From: JAJTHJ01 sp046316025
GTDB taxonomy: Bacteria; Pseudomonadota; Gammaproteobacteria; Burkholderiales; Burkholderiaceae_F
Length of the DNA: 35,783 nt
Direction: 5' to 3'
Assembly (NCBI GenBank): GCA_046316025.1
Contig: JBKCXU010000123.1
Span: 1 to 35,783 of the forward strand
The position numbers were made by a program, and so were the translations under genes. The notes beneath the pieces are model-generated. The model was not told where the DNA came from. It made no database searches and saw only the letters and a program-made list of their open reading frames with translations. Shown one piece after another: positions 15,450 to 24,709 of this stretch (position 1 is the first letter of the stretch; every line of letters starts with the position of its first letter).

Positions 15450-17249
15450 TCAAAACTGCTCGGGCGCCAGCGCCAGCGTGCCGGCGGCGCCCTCGACGAT
15501 GGTCGCGCGCAGGCCGTCGGCGCCGGCCAGCACGTGGTCGGCAAAGTAGCGCGCGGTAGCGATCTTGGCGCGGCAGAAGGCGGCGTCCTCGCCGCGCAGC
15601 CCTGCATGCGCGGCGAGTGCGGCGCGCGCCATCTGCCAGCCGCCGTGCACGCTGCCGGCCAGCATCAGGGTGGGCACCGAGCCGGCAAAGGCGGCGCGAA
15701 TGTCCGAGCGGTAGCGCTCGACCACAAAGTCGACCACCGCCTCGTAGGCATCGACGGCGGCGTCCAGCCGGCGGCGAATCGCAGCCAGGTCGTCGTCGAC
15801 GATCTGCCCCAGCTGCGCGACGGTGGCGCGCATCGCCTGGGCGAAGCGCTTGGCCACCGCGCCGCCATCGCGCGCGGTCTTGCGGCCGATCAGGTCGTTG
15901 GCCTGGATCGCCGTGGTGCCTTCGTAAATCGTCAGGATGCGCGCGTCGCGGTAGTGCTGGGCGGCGCCCGTCTCTTCGATGAAGCCCATGCCGCCGTGCA
16001 CCTGCACGCCAGCCGAGGCGACGTGCATCGCGACCTCCGTGCTCCAGCCCTTGACGATCGGCACCAGATACTCGTAGTCGCCCTTGGCCTGCGCGCGGAC
16101 GGCCGCATCGGGATGCGCGTGCGCGGTGTCGTTGGCGGCGGCGGCCACGTAGGCGATCGCGCGTGCCGCCTCCGTATGCGCGCGCATGAACATCAGCAGG
16201 CGCCGCACGTCCGGGTGCTGGATGATCGGCACAGGACCGGCGGAGCCTTCCACCGCGCGGCTTTGCACGCGCTCGCGCGCATAGGCCACCGCTTTCTGGT
16301 AGGCGCGCTCGGCCAGCGCCACCCCCTGCATGCCGACCTGGAAGCGCGCCGCGTTCATCATGATGAACATGTACTCGAGGCCGCGGTTTTCCTCGCCCAC
16401 GAGGTCGCCGATCGCGCCGGGGCCGACTTCGCCCTTGTCGTCGCCGTAGATCAGCACCGCGGTCGGGCTGGCCTTGATACCGAGCTTGTGTTCGATGGAA
16501 GCGCAGTACACGTCGTTGCGCTTGCCGAGCCTGCCATCCGCGCCGACGACGAACTTGGGCACGATGAAGAGCGAGATGCCCTTCACGCCCTCGGGCGCGT
16601 CCGGCGTGCGCGCCAGCACAAGATGCACGATGTTGTCGGTCAGATCGTGCTCGCCATAGGTGATGTAGATCTTCTGGCCGCTGATCCGATACGTGCCATC
16701 GCCTTGCGGCACCGCGCGCGTGCGCACCTGTGCCAGGTCGGAGCCCGCCTGCGGCTCGGTCAGGTTCATCGTGCCGGTCCAGCGGCCATCGACCAGCCGC
16801 GGCACGTACAAGTCCTTCTGGGCGTCGGCGCCCGCGGTGAGCAGCGCCTCGATAACACCGTCGGACAGCATCGGGCACAACGTGAAGGACAGGTTGGCGG
16901 ACTGCATGATTTCCATCGCCGCCGCCCCGACCAGCTTGGGCAGCTCCTGCCCGCCGTACTGTGCCGGATGCTGCAAACCCTGCCAGCCGCCCTCGACGAA
17001 GGCGCGGAACGCTTCCTTGAAGCCGGGCGTGGTCGTGACCCGACCGTTATCCCAACGCGCCGGGTGGGTATCGCCCGCGCGGTTCAGCGGCGCCACCACT
17101 TCGGCGGCGAGCTTGCCGCACTCTTCCAGTACCGCTTCGACCGTCTCGTCGGTGGCGTCCGCGTGGCCGGGCAGCCGCTGAAGCTGGGCCAAGCCGGCCA
17201 GTTCGCGCATCGCGAACAGCATGTCTTTGGTGGGTGCCGCGTAGGTCAT
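15450..17249 (-). CDS. Acyl-CoA dehydrogenase with C-terminal extension
   Basis: A 599-residue flavoenzyme of the long acyl-CoA dehydrogenase branch with the extra ~180-residue C-terminal domain. It introduces the trans-2,3 double bond in acyl-CoA and passes electrons to ETF. The catalytic base is probably E443 in IYEGTTAIQAN. Substrate-binding core segments include GTMNLTEPQAGSD and RTPDAPEGVKGIS, and the FAD-binding helix region is around 360-430. The start is an ATG at 17249 (MTYAAPTKDMLF). It lies 130 bases after etfA, with repeat hairpins in the gap, so it is likely in the same functional group. Confidence 0.93.
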   Translation of the reverse strand: MTYAAPTKDMLFAMRELAGLAQLQRLPGHADATDETVEAVLEECGKLAAEVVAPLNRAGDTHPARWDNGRVTTTPGFKEAFRAFVEGGWQGLQHPAQYGGQELPKLVGAAAMEIMQSANLSFTLCPMLSDGVIEALLTAGADAQKDLYVPRLVDGRWTGTMNLTEPQAGSDLAQVRTRAVPQGDGTYRISGQKIYITYGEHDLTDNIVHLVLARTPDAPEGVKGISLFIVPKFVVGADGRLGKRNDVYCASIEHKLGIKASPTAVLIYGDDKGEVGPGAIGDLVGEENRGLEYMFIMMNAARFQVGMQGVALAERAYQKAVAYARERVQSRAVEGSAGPVPIIQHPDVRRLLMFMRAHTEAARAIAYVAAAANDTAHAHPDAAVRAQAKGDYEYLVPIVKGWSTEVAMHVASAGVQVHGGMGFIEETGAAQHYRDARILTIYEGTTAIQANDLIGRKTARDGGAVAKRFAQAMRATVAQLGQIVDDDLAAIRRRLDAAVDAYEAVVDFVVERYRSDIRAAFAGSVPTLMLAGSVHGGWQMARAALAAHAGLRGEDAAFCRAKIATARYFADHVLAGADGLRATIVEGAAGTLALAPEQF

Positions 17250-17308
17250 CGTTGTGTCTCCGAAATTTCGAAAGGCACAGGGACGGTCTTGGCCGCGCCT
17301 CTGTACCC

Positions 17309-17332
17309 CTGAGAAAGGTCGCTTTCCCTCAG
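17309..17332. repeat. Short hairpin in the etfA / acyl-CoA dehydrogenase gap
   Basis: CTGAG with AAAG pairs with CTTT and CTCAG across a 4-base loop, with a 2-base bulge. It sits next to the dispersed repeat copy in the same 130-base gap and may be part of one mosaic intergenic element. Confidence 0.35.
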
Positions 17333-17348
17333 CCGGCGCTGCGCGCCA

Positions 17349-17372
17349 CCCTCTCCCGCTGATGCGGGCGAG
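17349..17372. repeat. Dispersed palindromic repeat, copy A
   Basis: A 24-base sequence (it begins CTCTCCCGCTGATGCGGG) that recurs exactly at 34009-34032. It is self-complementary at its core (CCCGC and GCGGG around TGAT). REP-like elements of this kind sit between genes in many beta- and gamma-proteobacteria and affect RNA stability or act as insertion scars. Confidence 0.55.
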
Positions 17373-17379
17373 GGCAAAG

Positions 17380-18321
17380 TCAGCCGAGTTCCTTGACCAA
17401 CTGCGGCACGGCTTCGAAGAGATCGGCGACCAGCCCGTAGTCGGCGACCGAGAAAACCGGCGCCTCGGGGTCTTTGTTGATCGCGACGATCACCTTGGAA
17501 TCTTTCATGCCCGCCAGATGCTGGATCGCGCCGGAGATGCCGACGGCGATGTACAGATTCGGCGCGACGACCTTGCCGGTCTGGCCGACCTGCCAGTCGT
17601 TGGGTGCATAGCCCGCATCGACCGCCGCGCGCGAGGCACCCATCGCCGCACCCAGCTTGTCCGCCAGCGGCGCCAAGACCTCGTTGAACTTCTCTGCGCT
17701 GCCGAGCGCGCGGCCGCCGGAGACGACGACCTTGGCGCCTTGCAACTCCGGCCGGTCGGACTTGGCGATGTCGCGCGAGACGAATTGCGCGAGCCCGCTG
17801 TCGGCCACCGCCGCCACGCTTTCGACCGCGGCAGCGCCGCCGGTGGCCGACGCCGCGTCGAAGTTGGTCGGCCGCGCGGTGATCACCTTGATCGCATCGC
17901 CGCTTTGCACGGTGGCAATCGCGTTGCCGGCGTAGATCGGGCGGGTGAAGGTGTCCGCTGCCTCCACGCCGATGATGTCGGACACCTGTGCGCTGTCGAG
18001 CTTGGCCGCGACCCGCGGCAGCACGTTGCGCCCGCCCGCGGTCGCCGCCGCGAACACGTGCGTGTAAGCGCCGCCCGCGACCACGGCCAGCACCTGCTCG
18101 GCGACGTTCTCGGCGGTGCCGTCGGCCAGATGCGGCGCATCGGCCAGCAGCACCTTGGACACACCGGCGATGGCGGCGGCCTGCTGCGCCACCGCGGCGC
18201 AACCGCCGCCCACCACCAGCACGTGCACGTCGCCCGCGGCCTTGGCGGCGGCGGTGACGGTGTTCAGGGTCGGCGCCTTCAGATGCGCGTTGTCGTGTTC
18301 GGCCAGAACCAGGGCAGTCAT
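17380..18321 (-). CDS. etfA: Electron transfer flavoprotein alpha subunit
   Basis: A 313-residue FAD-binding subunit that accepts electrons from acyl-CoA dehydrogenases and passes them to ETF-quinone oxidoreductase. The C-terminal FAD-binding part carries VVSGGRALGSAEKF, then GQTGKVVAPNLYIAVGISGAIQHLAGM and AINKDPEAPVFSVADYGLVAD. The last two are the ETF-alpha hallmark. Its start codon is one base after the etfB stop, so the two are translationally coupled. The N-terminal domain begins MTALVLAEHDN. Confidence 0.97.
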   Translation of the reverse strand: MTALVLAEHDNAHLKAPTLNTVTAAAKAAGDVHVLVVGGGCAAVAQQAAAIAGVSKVLLADAPHLADGTAENVAEQVLAVVAGGAYTHVFAAATAGGRNVLPRVAAKLDSAQVSDIIGVEAADTFTRPIYAGNAIATVQSGDAIKVITARPTNFDAASATGGAAAVESVAAVADSGLAQFVSRDIAKSDRPELQGAKVVVSGGRALGSAEKFNEVLAPLADKLGAAMGASRAAVDAGYAPNDWQVGQTGKVVAPNLYIAVGISGAIQHLAGMKDSKVIVAINKDPEAPVFSVADYGLVADLFEAVPQLVKELG

Positions 18322-18322
18322 G

Positions 18323-19072
18323 TCAGATCACCTTCGCTTCGTTCTTGAGCTTCGCGACCAGCGTGGCCACGTCGGGCACCTTGACACCCGCCTGGCGCGC
18401 CGGCGGCTCGGACACTTTCAGCGTCTTCAGGCGCGGCGTCACGTCTACGCCGAGGTCGGCCGGCTTGAGCACGTCGAGCGGCTTCTTCTTGGCCTTCATG
18501 ATGTTGGGCAGCGTCACGTAGCGCGGCTCGTTTAACCGCAGGTCGGTGGTCAGCACCGCCGGCAGCTTGATCGACAGCGTCTCCATCCCGCCATCGACCT
18601 CGCGCACCACCTGCGCGCGGCCATCGGCCAGCGTCACCTTGGAGACGAAGGTCGCCTGCGCCATTCCGCACAGCGCGGCGATCATCTGGCCGGTCTGGTT
18701 GGCGTCGTCGTCGATCGCCTGCTTGCCGGCAATGACGAGTTCGGGCTTCTCTTTATCGACCAGGGCCTTGATGAGCTTCGCCACGGCCAGCGGTTGCAGT
18801 TCGACGTCGGTCTCGACCAGGATTGCGCGGTCCGCGCCGATCGCCATCGCGGTGCGCAGAGTCTCCTGACATTGCGGCACGCCGCAGGAAACCGCAATCA
18901 CCTCGGTCGCCTTGCCGGCTTCTTTCAGCCGCACCGCCTCTTCGATGGCGATCTCGTCGAACGGGTTCATCGACATCTTGACGTTGGCGATGTCCACGCC
19001 GCTGCCGTCGCCCTTGACGCGCACCTTGACGTTGTAATCGACCACGCGCTTGACTGGTACGAGGATCTTCAT
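18323..19072 (-). CDS. etfB: Electron transfer flavoprotein beta subunit
   Basis: A 249-residue AMP-binding subunit of ETF. The start MKILVPVKRVVDYNVKVRV, the NPFDEIAIEEAVRLKE helix and the ETF-beta signature region around LADGRAQVVREVDGGMETL support it. Paired with etfA one base away and with an acyl-CoA dehydrogenase downstream, it forms the beta-oxidation electron-transfer cassette. A TATAAT box lies 27 bases upstream of the start. Confidence 0.97.
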   Translation of the reverse strand: MKILVPVKRVVDYNVKVRVKGDGSGVDIANVKMSMNPFDEIAIEEAVRLKEAGKATEVIAVSCGVPQCQETLRTAMAIGADRAILVETDVELQPLAVAKLIKALVDKEKPELVIAGKQAIDDDANQTGQMIAALCGMAQATFVSKVTLADGRAQVVREVDGGMETLSIKLPAVLTTDLRLNEPRYVTLPNIMKAKKKPLDVLKPADLGVDVTPRLKTLKVSEPPARQAGVKVPDVATLVAKLKNEAKVI

Positions 19073-19098
19073 AGGAAAATTGTCTCCGAAGCCCGTAA

Positions 19099-19104
19099 AT
19101 TATA
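19099..19104 (-). promoter_or_regulatory. Probable -10 box of etfBA
   Basis: A perfect TATAAT reading on the minus strand, 27 bases before the etfB start. No convincing -35 is seen at 16-18 bases upstream. The same short interval serves the divergent epimerase gene. Confidence 0.45.
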
Positions 19105-19175
19105 AGGAGCGCGTGCTTGCGCCGCTCAGGATGTTCCGAGCGGCAACTCTAACGCGCGACCTCTATCCCGCTGCG

Positions 19176-20147
19176 ATGGACCTGCTGATACTCGGCGGCA
19201 CCCTTTTTCTCGGCAGACATGTTGCCGAAGCCGCGCTCGAACGTGGGCACCGGGTCACACTGTTCAATCGCGGGCAGAGCAATGCCGAACTCTTCCCTTT
19301 TGCCGAGAAGCTGCGGGGTGACCGCGACGGCGACCATGCGCTGCTACGCGGTCGCCGCTTCGATGCCGTGATCGACTGTTCCGGCTACCGGCCGGCGCAG
19401 GTCCTGGCCGCCGCCCGCGCGGTCGAAAAAAGCATTGGACACTATGTCTTCGTATCCAGCGTTTCCGTGTACCGGCAGTTTCCCCCGGGGCGGCGCTTCG
19501 ATGAGAACGCCGAGCTCGCCGTTGGGGACGACGGCTATGGCGCGCTCAAGGCAAGATGCGAGGATGTCTTGGCTGCGCAGTTGCCCGGCCGCATCGCCGT
19601 GGTCCGGCCGGGCCTGATCGTCGGCCCGCACGACCCTGCGGAGAGATTTGTTTACTGGCCGCGGCGGGTAGCCGAGGGCGGAACATTCCTCGCCCCCGGG
19701 CGCCCTGACCGACCGGTGCAGTTCATCGATGTCCGCGACTTGGCGCAATGGAGTCTGCACTTGGCGGAGCGCCGAGTTGCCGGACGGTTCAACGCCGTCG
19801 GACCGGAGCGGACTTTGACCATGCAGCGCCTGATCGACGGTTGTTGCGCGGTCGGCGGCGCCAGCGCGCAAGCCCGCTGGATTCCGGACGAGTCGTTGGT
19901 GGCTGCGGGCGTTTTGCCCTGGAGCGAAATGCCGTTATGGATTCCGGAGTCGGATCGGCAGTTCGGCGGGATGCTTCTTGCGGACAATCGCGCTGCGGCG
20001 GCAGCGGGCCTGTGCTTCCGACCTCTTGCCGAGACCATTGAAGCCACTTTGGCCTGGGACAGGACGCGGGATCCGGCGAGCTTCGGTCAAGCCCTGCTGA
20101 GTCGCGCTCGGGAGGCGGCCCTGATAGCCCAACTTACCCAGCGCTAA
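19176..20147 (+). CDS. NAD-dependent epimerase/dehydratase-like protein
   Basis: A 323-residue extended short-chain dehydrogenase. The Rossmann motif GGTLFLG is at residues 7-13, with the catalytic tyrosine and lysine probably Y121 and K125 (YGALK), and SSVSVY preceding them. It resembles the isoflavone-reductase-like or chloroplast-mRNA-binding branch of the family. The substrate is unknown. ATG 19176 opens MDLLILGGT, and upstream in-frame starts lengthen it only across the etfB promoter. It overlaps the convergent YqaA-like gene by 4 bases. Confidence 0.85.
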   Translation: MDLLILGGTLFLGRHVAEAALERGHRVTLFNRGQSNAELFPFAEKLRGDRDGDHALLRGRRFDAVIDCSGYRPAQVLAAARAVEKSIGHYVFVSSVSVYRQFPPGRRFDENAELAVGDDGYGALKARCEDVLAAQLPGRIAVVRPGLIVGPHDPAERFVYWPRRVAEGGTFLAPGRPDRPVQFIDVRDLAQWSLHLAERRVAGRFNAVGPERTLTMQRLIDGCCAVGGASAQARWIPDESLVAAGVLPWSEMPLWIPESDRQFGGMLLADNRAAAAAGLCFRPLAETIEATLAWDRTRDPASFGQALLSRAREAALIAQLTQR

Positions 20148-20584
20148 CGCCCGAAGAGCGGCAGCACCACCGACTCGATCCAGCTCCAGCCGCCGGCGAT
20201 CAGCGCGTAGCGGAAGAGCTTGCCGACGGCGAACAGCGCGATCGAAATCCACGGATTGAAGCGCAGCCAGCCGGCCGCCACGCACAGCGCATCGCCAAAG
20301 AGCGGCACCCAGGAAAAAAGCAGCGCCCAGTAGCCGTATTTGTGCAGATAGATGATTGCCTTGTGCTGCACCTTGTTGGGCAGCAGCCGGCCGATCAGGT
20401 AGGACGTGGTGCCGCCCAGGGTGTTGCCGAGCGTGGCGACGCCGACCGCCGGCCACAGCAGTTCCGGATGCTTGTGGATGACCGCGATCAGCACCACCTC
20501 GGAGCCGCCCGGCGGCACCGTGGCCGAGACGAAGGCAGCGAGGAACAGGCCCCAGAGCCCGGCCTCGGCGGAAAAGTCGAACAT
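20144..20584 (-). CDS. YqaA/DedA-like membrane protein
   Basis: A 146-residue protein with about four hydrophobic segments. The stretch FVSATVPPGGSEVVL, followed by GNTLGGTTSYLIGRLLP and WVPLFGDALCVAAGWLR, is characteristic of the short YqaA branch of the DedA/SNARE-associated (VTT) family. DedA proteins are linked to membrane homeostasis and lipid scrambling, but no activity is known for YqaA. It starts 6 bases before... downstream of nothing on its strand except the oxidoreductase gene that begins the next minus-strand cluster, and stands alone as a small unit. Confidence 0.8.
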   Translation of the reverse strand: MFDFSAEAGLWGLFLAAFVSATVPPGGSEVVLIAVIHKHPELLWPAVGVATLGNTLGGTTSYLIGRLLPNKVQHKAIIYLHKYGYWALLFSWVPLFGDALCVAAGWLRFNPWISIALFAVGKLFRYALIAGGWSWIESVVLPLFGR

Positions 20585-20590
20585 GTGATG

Positions 20591-22183
20591 TCAGCGCAGA
20601 TCGCGCAGCATTTCGCGCGCGGCGTTATGCCCCGGCGCGCCGGTCACGCCGCCGCCCGGGTGCGCGCCCGAGCCGCAGTGATACAGGCCCGCAAGCGGGC
20701 CGCGGTAGCGCGCATAGCCCAGCAGCGGGCGCATCGAGAAAAGCTGATCGAGCGAGAGCTGGCCGTGAAAGATGTCGCCGTCCACCAGCCCGAACTCCTG
20801 CTCCAGATCGGCCGGCGTCAAGGCGCGGTAGCCGAGCAGCGCGGAGCGAAAGTTCGGCGCGAAGCGTTGCACGGTATCGAACACCGCGTTGACGGCCGCG
20901 TCCTTGAGGTGCGCCCAGTCGGCCTTGGGGTCGAACTGCTGGCAAAACAGACTCGCCACATGGGCACCGGGCGGCGCCAGCGAGTCATCGACGGTGCTGG
21001 GAATCAGCATCTCGACGATCGGCGCGCGCGCATAGCCGCCCGCCACCGCGTCGCGCCAAGCCTGGTCCATGTAGGCGAGCGAGGGTGCGAGCAGGATGCC
21101 GGTCGAGTGATGCGGCTGCGCCTGCGTGCCCGGCAGACAGGCAAAGTCCGGCAGCTCGGACAAAGCGACGTTGATCCGCAACGAGCCGGAGCCGGTCTGG
21201 TAACGGTCGATCGCCTGCGCAAAGTCTTCCGGCAAAACGCTGCGGTCGATCAAGCGCCGGTACAGAAGCTTCGGCCCGACGTTGGCCGCCACCGCGCGCG
21301 CCCGCACTTCTTCTCCGCTTTCCAGCAATACGCCGACCGCTCGCCCGCGCTCGACCAGCACCTGCGCCACCGGCGCATCCACGTCGATCTGCACGCCGCG
21401 GGCGCGGCATTCTTCGGCCATCAGCGCGGTGATCCGGCCCATGCCGCCCACCGCATGGCCCCAGATACCGGGCTTGCCGTTGACCTCGCCGAAGACATGA
21501 TGCAGTTGCACGTAGGCCGAGCCCGCCGCATAGGGACTGGCGAAGTTGCCGACCACCGAATCGAAGCCCAGGGTGGCCTTAAGCGGCTCGGACTCGAAGC
21601 TCGCATCCAGCCAGGCGCCCGCACTCTTGGTGAAGATGTCGACAAGATCGCGCTGCCCTTCGAGCGACAGGCGGCCGAACTGCCACAGCAGCCGGGCCGC
21701 GGCCAGCGCATCGCGCCCGTCGCGCACCGCCAGCGGCCCGCCGAGGTTGGGTGGGGCGCGCAGCACCCAGTCTTTCAGCACCGCGGCCTGCCGGTCGAGG
21801 CGTTCGTAGTACTGCGGCAGTTGCTGCGCATCGCGCGCGGAGAACTTGCCAACCTCAGCCTGGGTCGCCGTCAGCCCGCCGCCGTACTTCAAATAACGGC
21901 CGTCCGCGGTCGGCACGAAATTCGAGAACGGCCGCTCCAGCACCCGCAGCCCGCGTTCGGCGAGACGCAGATCGCGGATCACCTGCGGATGGAGCAGGCT
22001 CACCGTATAGCTGGCGGTGGAGTTGCGAAAGCCGGGGTGGAATTCTTCAGTCACCGCGGCGCCGCCGACCACGGCGCGGCGCTCGACTACCCGGACTTTC
22101 AGGCCGCCAGCTGCCAGATAGGCCGCACAGACCAGACCGTTGTGGCCGGCGCCGATGATGACGACATCCCAGGGTGAAGACAC
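20591..22183 (-). CDS. FAD-dependent oxidoreductase, PYROXD2 / phytoene-desaturase type
   Basis: A 530-residue flavoprotein with an N-terminal FAD-binding dinucleotide motif GAGHNGL (residues 11-17) and a C-terminal closing motif with GLYHCGSGAHPGGGVTGAPG, the second nucleotide contact. This arrangement belongs to the carotenoid desaturase-like and PYROXD2-like amine oxidoreductases. No carotenoid genes are in the window, so a carotenoid substrate is not supported. It lies 48 bases downstream of the phosphoketolase and is probably its operon partner. Confidence 0.88.
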   Translation of the reverse strand: MSSPWDVVIIGAGHNGLVCAAYLAAGGLKVRVVERRAVVGGAAVTEEFHPGFRNSTASYTVSLLHPQVIRDLRLAERGLRVLERPFSNFVPTADGRYLKYGGGLTATQAEVGKFSARDAQQLPQYYERLDRQAAVLKDWVLRAPPNLGGPLAVRDGRDALAAARLLWQFGRLSLEGQRDLVDIFTKSAGAWLDASFESEPLKATLGFDSVVGNFASPYAAGSAYVQLHHVFGEVNGKPGIWGHAVGGMGRITALMAEECRARGVQIDVDAPVAQVLVERGRAVGVLLESGEEVRARAVAANVGPKLLYRRLIDRSVLPEDFAQAIDRYQTGSGSLRINVALSELPDFACLPGTQAQPHHSTGILLAPSLAYMDQAWRDAVAGGYARAPIVEMLIPSTVDDSLAPPGAHVASLFCQQFDPKADWAHLKDAAVNAVFDTVQRFAPNFRSALLGYRALTPADLEQEFGLVDGDIFHGQLSLDQLFSMRPLLGYARYRGPLAGLYHCGSGAHPGGGVTGAPGHNAAREMLRDLR

Positions 22184-22231
22184 GGCGACCGCGCGGCGAG
22201 AAAACCGCGCGGATCATAGCCAAGCGCCGTG

Positions 22232-24625
22232 TCAGGCGCCTTGCCAGGTCCAGCCGTTGACCTCGTCGCTGTCGACGCCGTGTTCGTAGGCATAGCGGCG
22301 GCACTCGAGCTGCTTGTCGCGCAGCCGCTCCTTGGCGTGCGCGCCGGTCACCGTCAGCGCCGGCACCCGGTCGATCACGTCGATCGCGATGCTGTAGCGG
22401 TCGATCTCGTTGGCGATCGCCAGATCGAGCGGCGTGTTGATGCTGCCCTTTTCCTTGTAGCCGCGCACATGCAGATTGGAATGGTTGGTGCGGCGGTAGG
22501 TCAGCCGGTGAATCAGCCAGGGATAGCCGTGGAAGTTGAAGATGATCGGGCGGTCGGTGGTGAACAGGCTGTCGAAGTCGCGGTCGGTGAGTCCATGCGG
22601 GTGCTCGCCGGCCGGCACCAGCTTGTACAGATCGACCACGTTGACGAAGCGCAGCTTCAGTTGCGGAAACTCCGCCCGCAGCAGCATCACCGCAGCCAGC
22701 GCCTCCTTGGTCGGCACGTCGCCGCAACTGGCGAGCACCGCGTCCGGCTCGGCGCCTTGGTCGGTGCTGGCCCAGTCCCAGATGCCGATGCCCTTGGTGC
22801 AGTGGTTGATCGCGGACTCCATGTCCAGATACTGGATGTGCTTCTGCTTGTCGGCGACGATCACGTTGACGAGGTTGGTGCTGCGCAGGCAGTGATCGGC
22901 CACCGACAGCAGCGTGTTGGCATCCGGCGGCAGGTACACGCGGGTGACCTGCTCGCTCTTGTTGAGCACGATGTCGAGGAAGCCCGGATCCTGGTGGGTG
23001 AAGCCGTTATGGTCCTGGCGCCAGACGGTCGACGTGATCAGCAGGTTCAGCGATGCGATCGGCGCCCGCCACGGCAGTTCGCGCGCAATCGCCAGCCATT
23101 TGGCGTGCTGGTTGAACATCGAGTCGATCACGTGCACGAAGGCTTCGTAGGTCGAGAAAAAGCCGTGCCGGCCGGTCAGCAGATAGCCTTCGAGCCAGCC
23201 CTCCAACGTGGTCTCGGACAGCATCTCCATCACCCGGCCCTGCGGCGACAAATGGGTGCCGGCGGCTTCGTCGCCTTCCTGCACCTCGGCCATCCACGTC
23301 TTGCCGCTGACCTCGTACACGGCGTCGAGCTTGTTCGAGGTGTTCTCATCCGGCGAGAACAAGCGGAAGTTCTCCGGGTTGCGGCGCATCGTGTCGCGCA
23401 GCAGCGCGCCGAGCGGACGCGTGGTTTCCGCGCTCTGCCGGCCCGGCGCATCGATCTTCAGCGCGTAGTCGCGGAAGTCCGGCAGCCGCAACGGTCGGCG
23501 CAAGCGGCCGCCGTTGGCGTGCGGGCTCGAGCCCATCCGCCGCGCGCCGGCAGGCGCCATCGCCCGCACCGCCGGGACCGGGCAACCTGCCGCATCGAAG
23601 AGTTCCTGCGGCCGGTAGCTGCGCAACCAGTCATCGAGCGCCTTCAGGCTGGCCGGATTGGTCTTCGGGTCCGCAATCGGCACCTGATGCGAGCGCCATG
23701 CCCCTTCGACCCGCTGCCCGTTGATCGTTTTCGGGCCGGTCCAGCCCTTGGGACTGCGCAACACGATCATCGGCCAGCGCGGACGTGCTACCGCCTCCCC
23801 CCCGCTGCGCGCGGCCTGCTGGATGGCGCGGATTTCCTGCCAGCAGTGTTCGAGCGTGGCCGCCATCGCCCGATGCATAGTCTGCGGAACTTCCCCTTCG
23901 ACGAAATACGGCGTCCAGCCGTAGCCGCGGAACAGACTGTCCAGTTCGTCGTGGCTGATGCGCGCCAGCAGCGTGGGGTTGTTGATCTTGTAGCCGTTCA
24001 GATGCAGCACCGGCAGCACTGCGCCGTCGCGCGCCGGGTTCAAGAACTTGTTCGAATGCCACGAGGTTGCCAGCGCACCGGTTTCGGCTTCGCCGTCGCC
24101 GACCACCACGGCCACCAGCAGATCCGGGTTGTCGAAGGCCGCACCGAAGGCATGCGACAGGCTGTAGCCAAGTTCGCCGCCTTCGTGGATCGAGCCCGGC
24201 GTCTCGGGCGTGCAATGACTGCCGATGCCGCCGGGAAAAGAGAAGTCGCGGAAAAACTCGCGCAGACCGTCGAGATCCTGCGCTTTGTCGGGATAGATCT
24301 CGGAATAGCTGCCTTCGAGAAACACGGGCGCGAGCACGCCGGGGGCGCCGTGACCCGGCCCGGCAATGAAGATCGCATCCACGTCATGGGCGCGGATCAG
24401 GCGGTTCAGATGGGTGTAGATGAAGCTCAGGCCCGGACTCGACCCCCAATGGCCGAGCAGCCGGTTCTTGATGTGCTCGGGCGCCAGCGGCTCGCGCAAC
24501 AACGGGTTGTCGCGCAGGAAGATCATGCCCGCCGCCAGGTAGTTGCTGGCGCGCCAGAAGGCATCGAGTTGCGCCAGTTCGTCCGCCGCAAGCACGGCCG
24601 CCGGCGCCTCCGTCGACTTGTTCAT
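22232..24625 (-). CDS. xfp: Phosphoketolase (xylulose-5-phosphate/fructose-6-phosphate)
   Basis: A 797-residue thiamine-diphosphate enzyme that splits xylulose-5-P or fructose-6-P with phosphate to give acetyl-phosphate. Visible landmarks are SSPGLSFIYTHLNRLI, GPGHGAP, the GGIGSHCTPETPGSIHEGGELGYSLSH block, and the cofactor motif GDGEAETGA followed by N. ATG 24625 (MNKSTEAP) has a GGTGGAG site 6 bases upstream. A GTG four codons earlier is less likely. The Xfp family dominates heterofermentation and occurs in many aerobes as a carbon-conserving bypass. It follows the iron-binding-protein gene by 84 bases. Confidence 0.97.
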   Translation of the reverse strand: MNKSTEAPAAVLAADELAQLDAFWRASNYLAAGMIFLRDNPLLREPLAPEHIKNRLLGHWGSSPGLSFIYTHLNRLIRAHDVDAIFIAGPGHGAPGVLAPVFLEGSYSEIYPDKAQDLDGLREFFRDFSFPGGIGSHCTPETPGSIHEGGELGYSLSHAFGAAFDNPDLLVAVVVGDGEAETGALATSWHSNKFLNPARDGAVLPVLHLNGYKINNPTLLARISHDELDSLFRGYGWTPYFVEGEVPQTMHRAMAATLEHCWQEIRAIQQAARSGGEAVARPRWPMIVLRSPKGWTGPKTINGQRVEGAWRSHQVPIADPKTNPASLKALDDWLRSYRPQELFDAAGCPVPAVRAMAPAGARRMGSSPHANGGRLRRPLRLPDFRDYALKIDAPGRQSAETTRPLGALLRDTMRRNPENFRLFSPDENTSNKLDAVYEVSGKTWMAEVQEGDEAAGTHLSPQGRVMEMLSETTLEGWLEGYLLTGRHGFFSTYEAFVHVIDSMFNQHAKWLAIARELPWRAPIASLNLLITSTVWRQDHNGFTHQDPGFLDIVLNKSEQVTRVYLPPDANTLLSVADHCLRSTNLVNVIVADKQKHIQYLDMESAINHCTKGIGIWDWASTDQGAEPDAVLASCGDVPTKEALAAVMLLRAEFPQLKLRFVNVVDLYKLVPAGEHPHGLTDRDFDSLFTTDRPIIFNFHGYPWLIHRLTYRRTNHSNLHVRGYKEKGSINTPLDLAIANEIDRYSIAIDVIDRVPALTVTGAHAKERLRDKQLECRRYAYEHGVDSDEVNGWTWQGA

Positions 24626-24709
24626 CTTTTGCTCCACCGGGGTCTACTGCAAGTCCGACAGCAAGACGGATGCCGGCCGGCCCCGCCCGCGGGCCCGAGA
24701 AAACCCGGA

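Noticed and set aside
15534..17312. Long plus-strand open frame opposite the acyl-CoA dehydrogenase
   Set aside because: Antisense shadow with no motif; the minus frame has all expected family signatures.
20342..22177. Plus-strand open frame opposite the FAD oxidoreductase
   Set aside because: Antisense shadow, low complexity in R, H and A.
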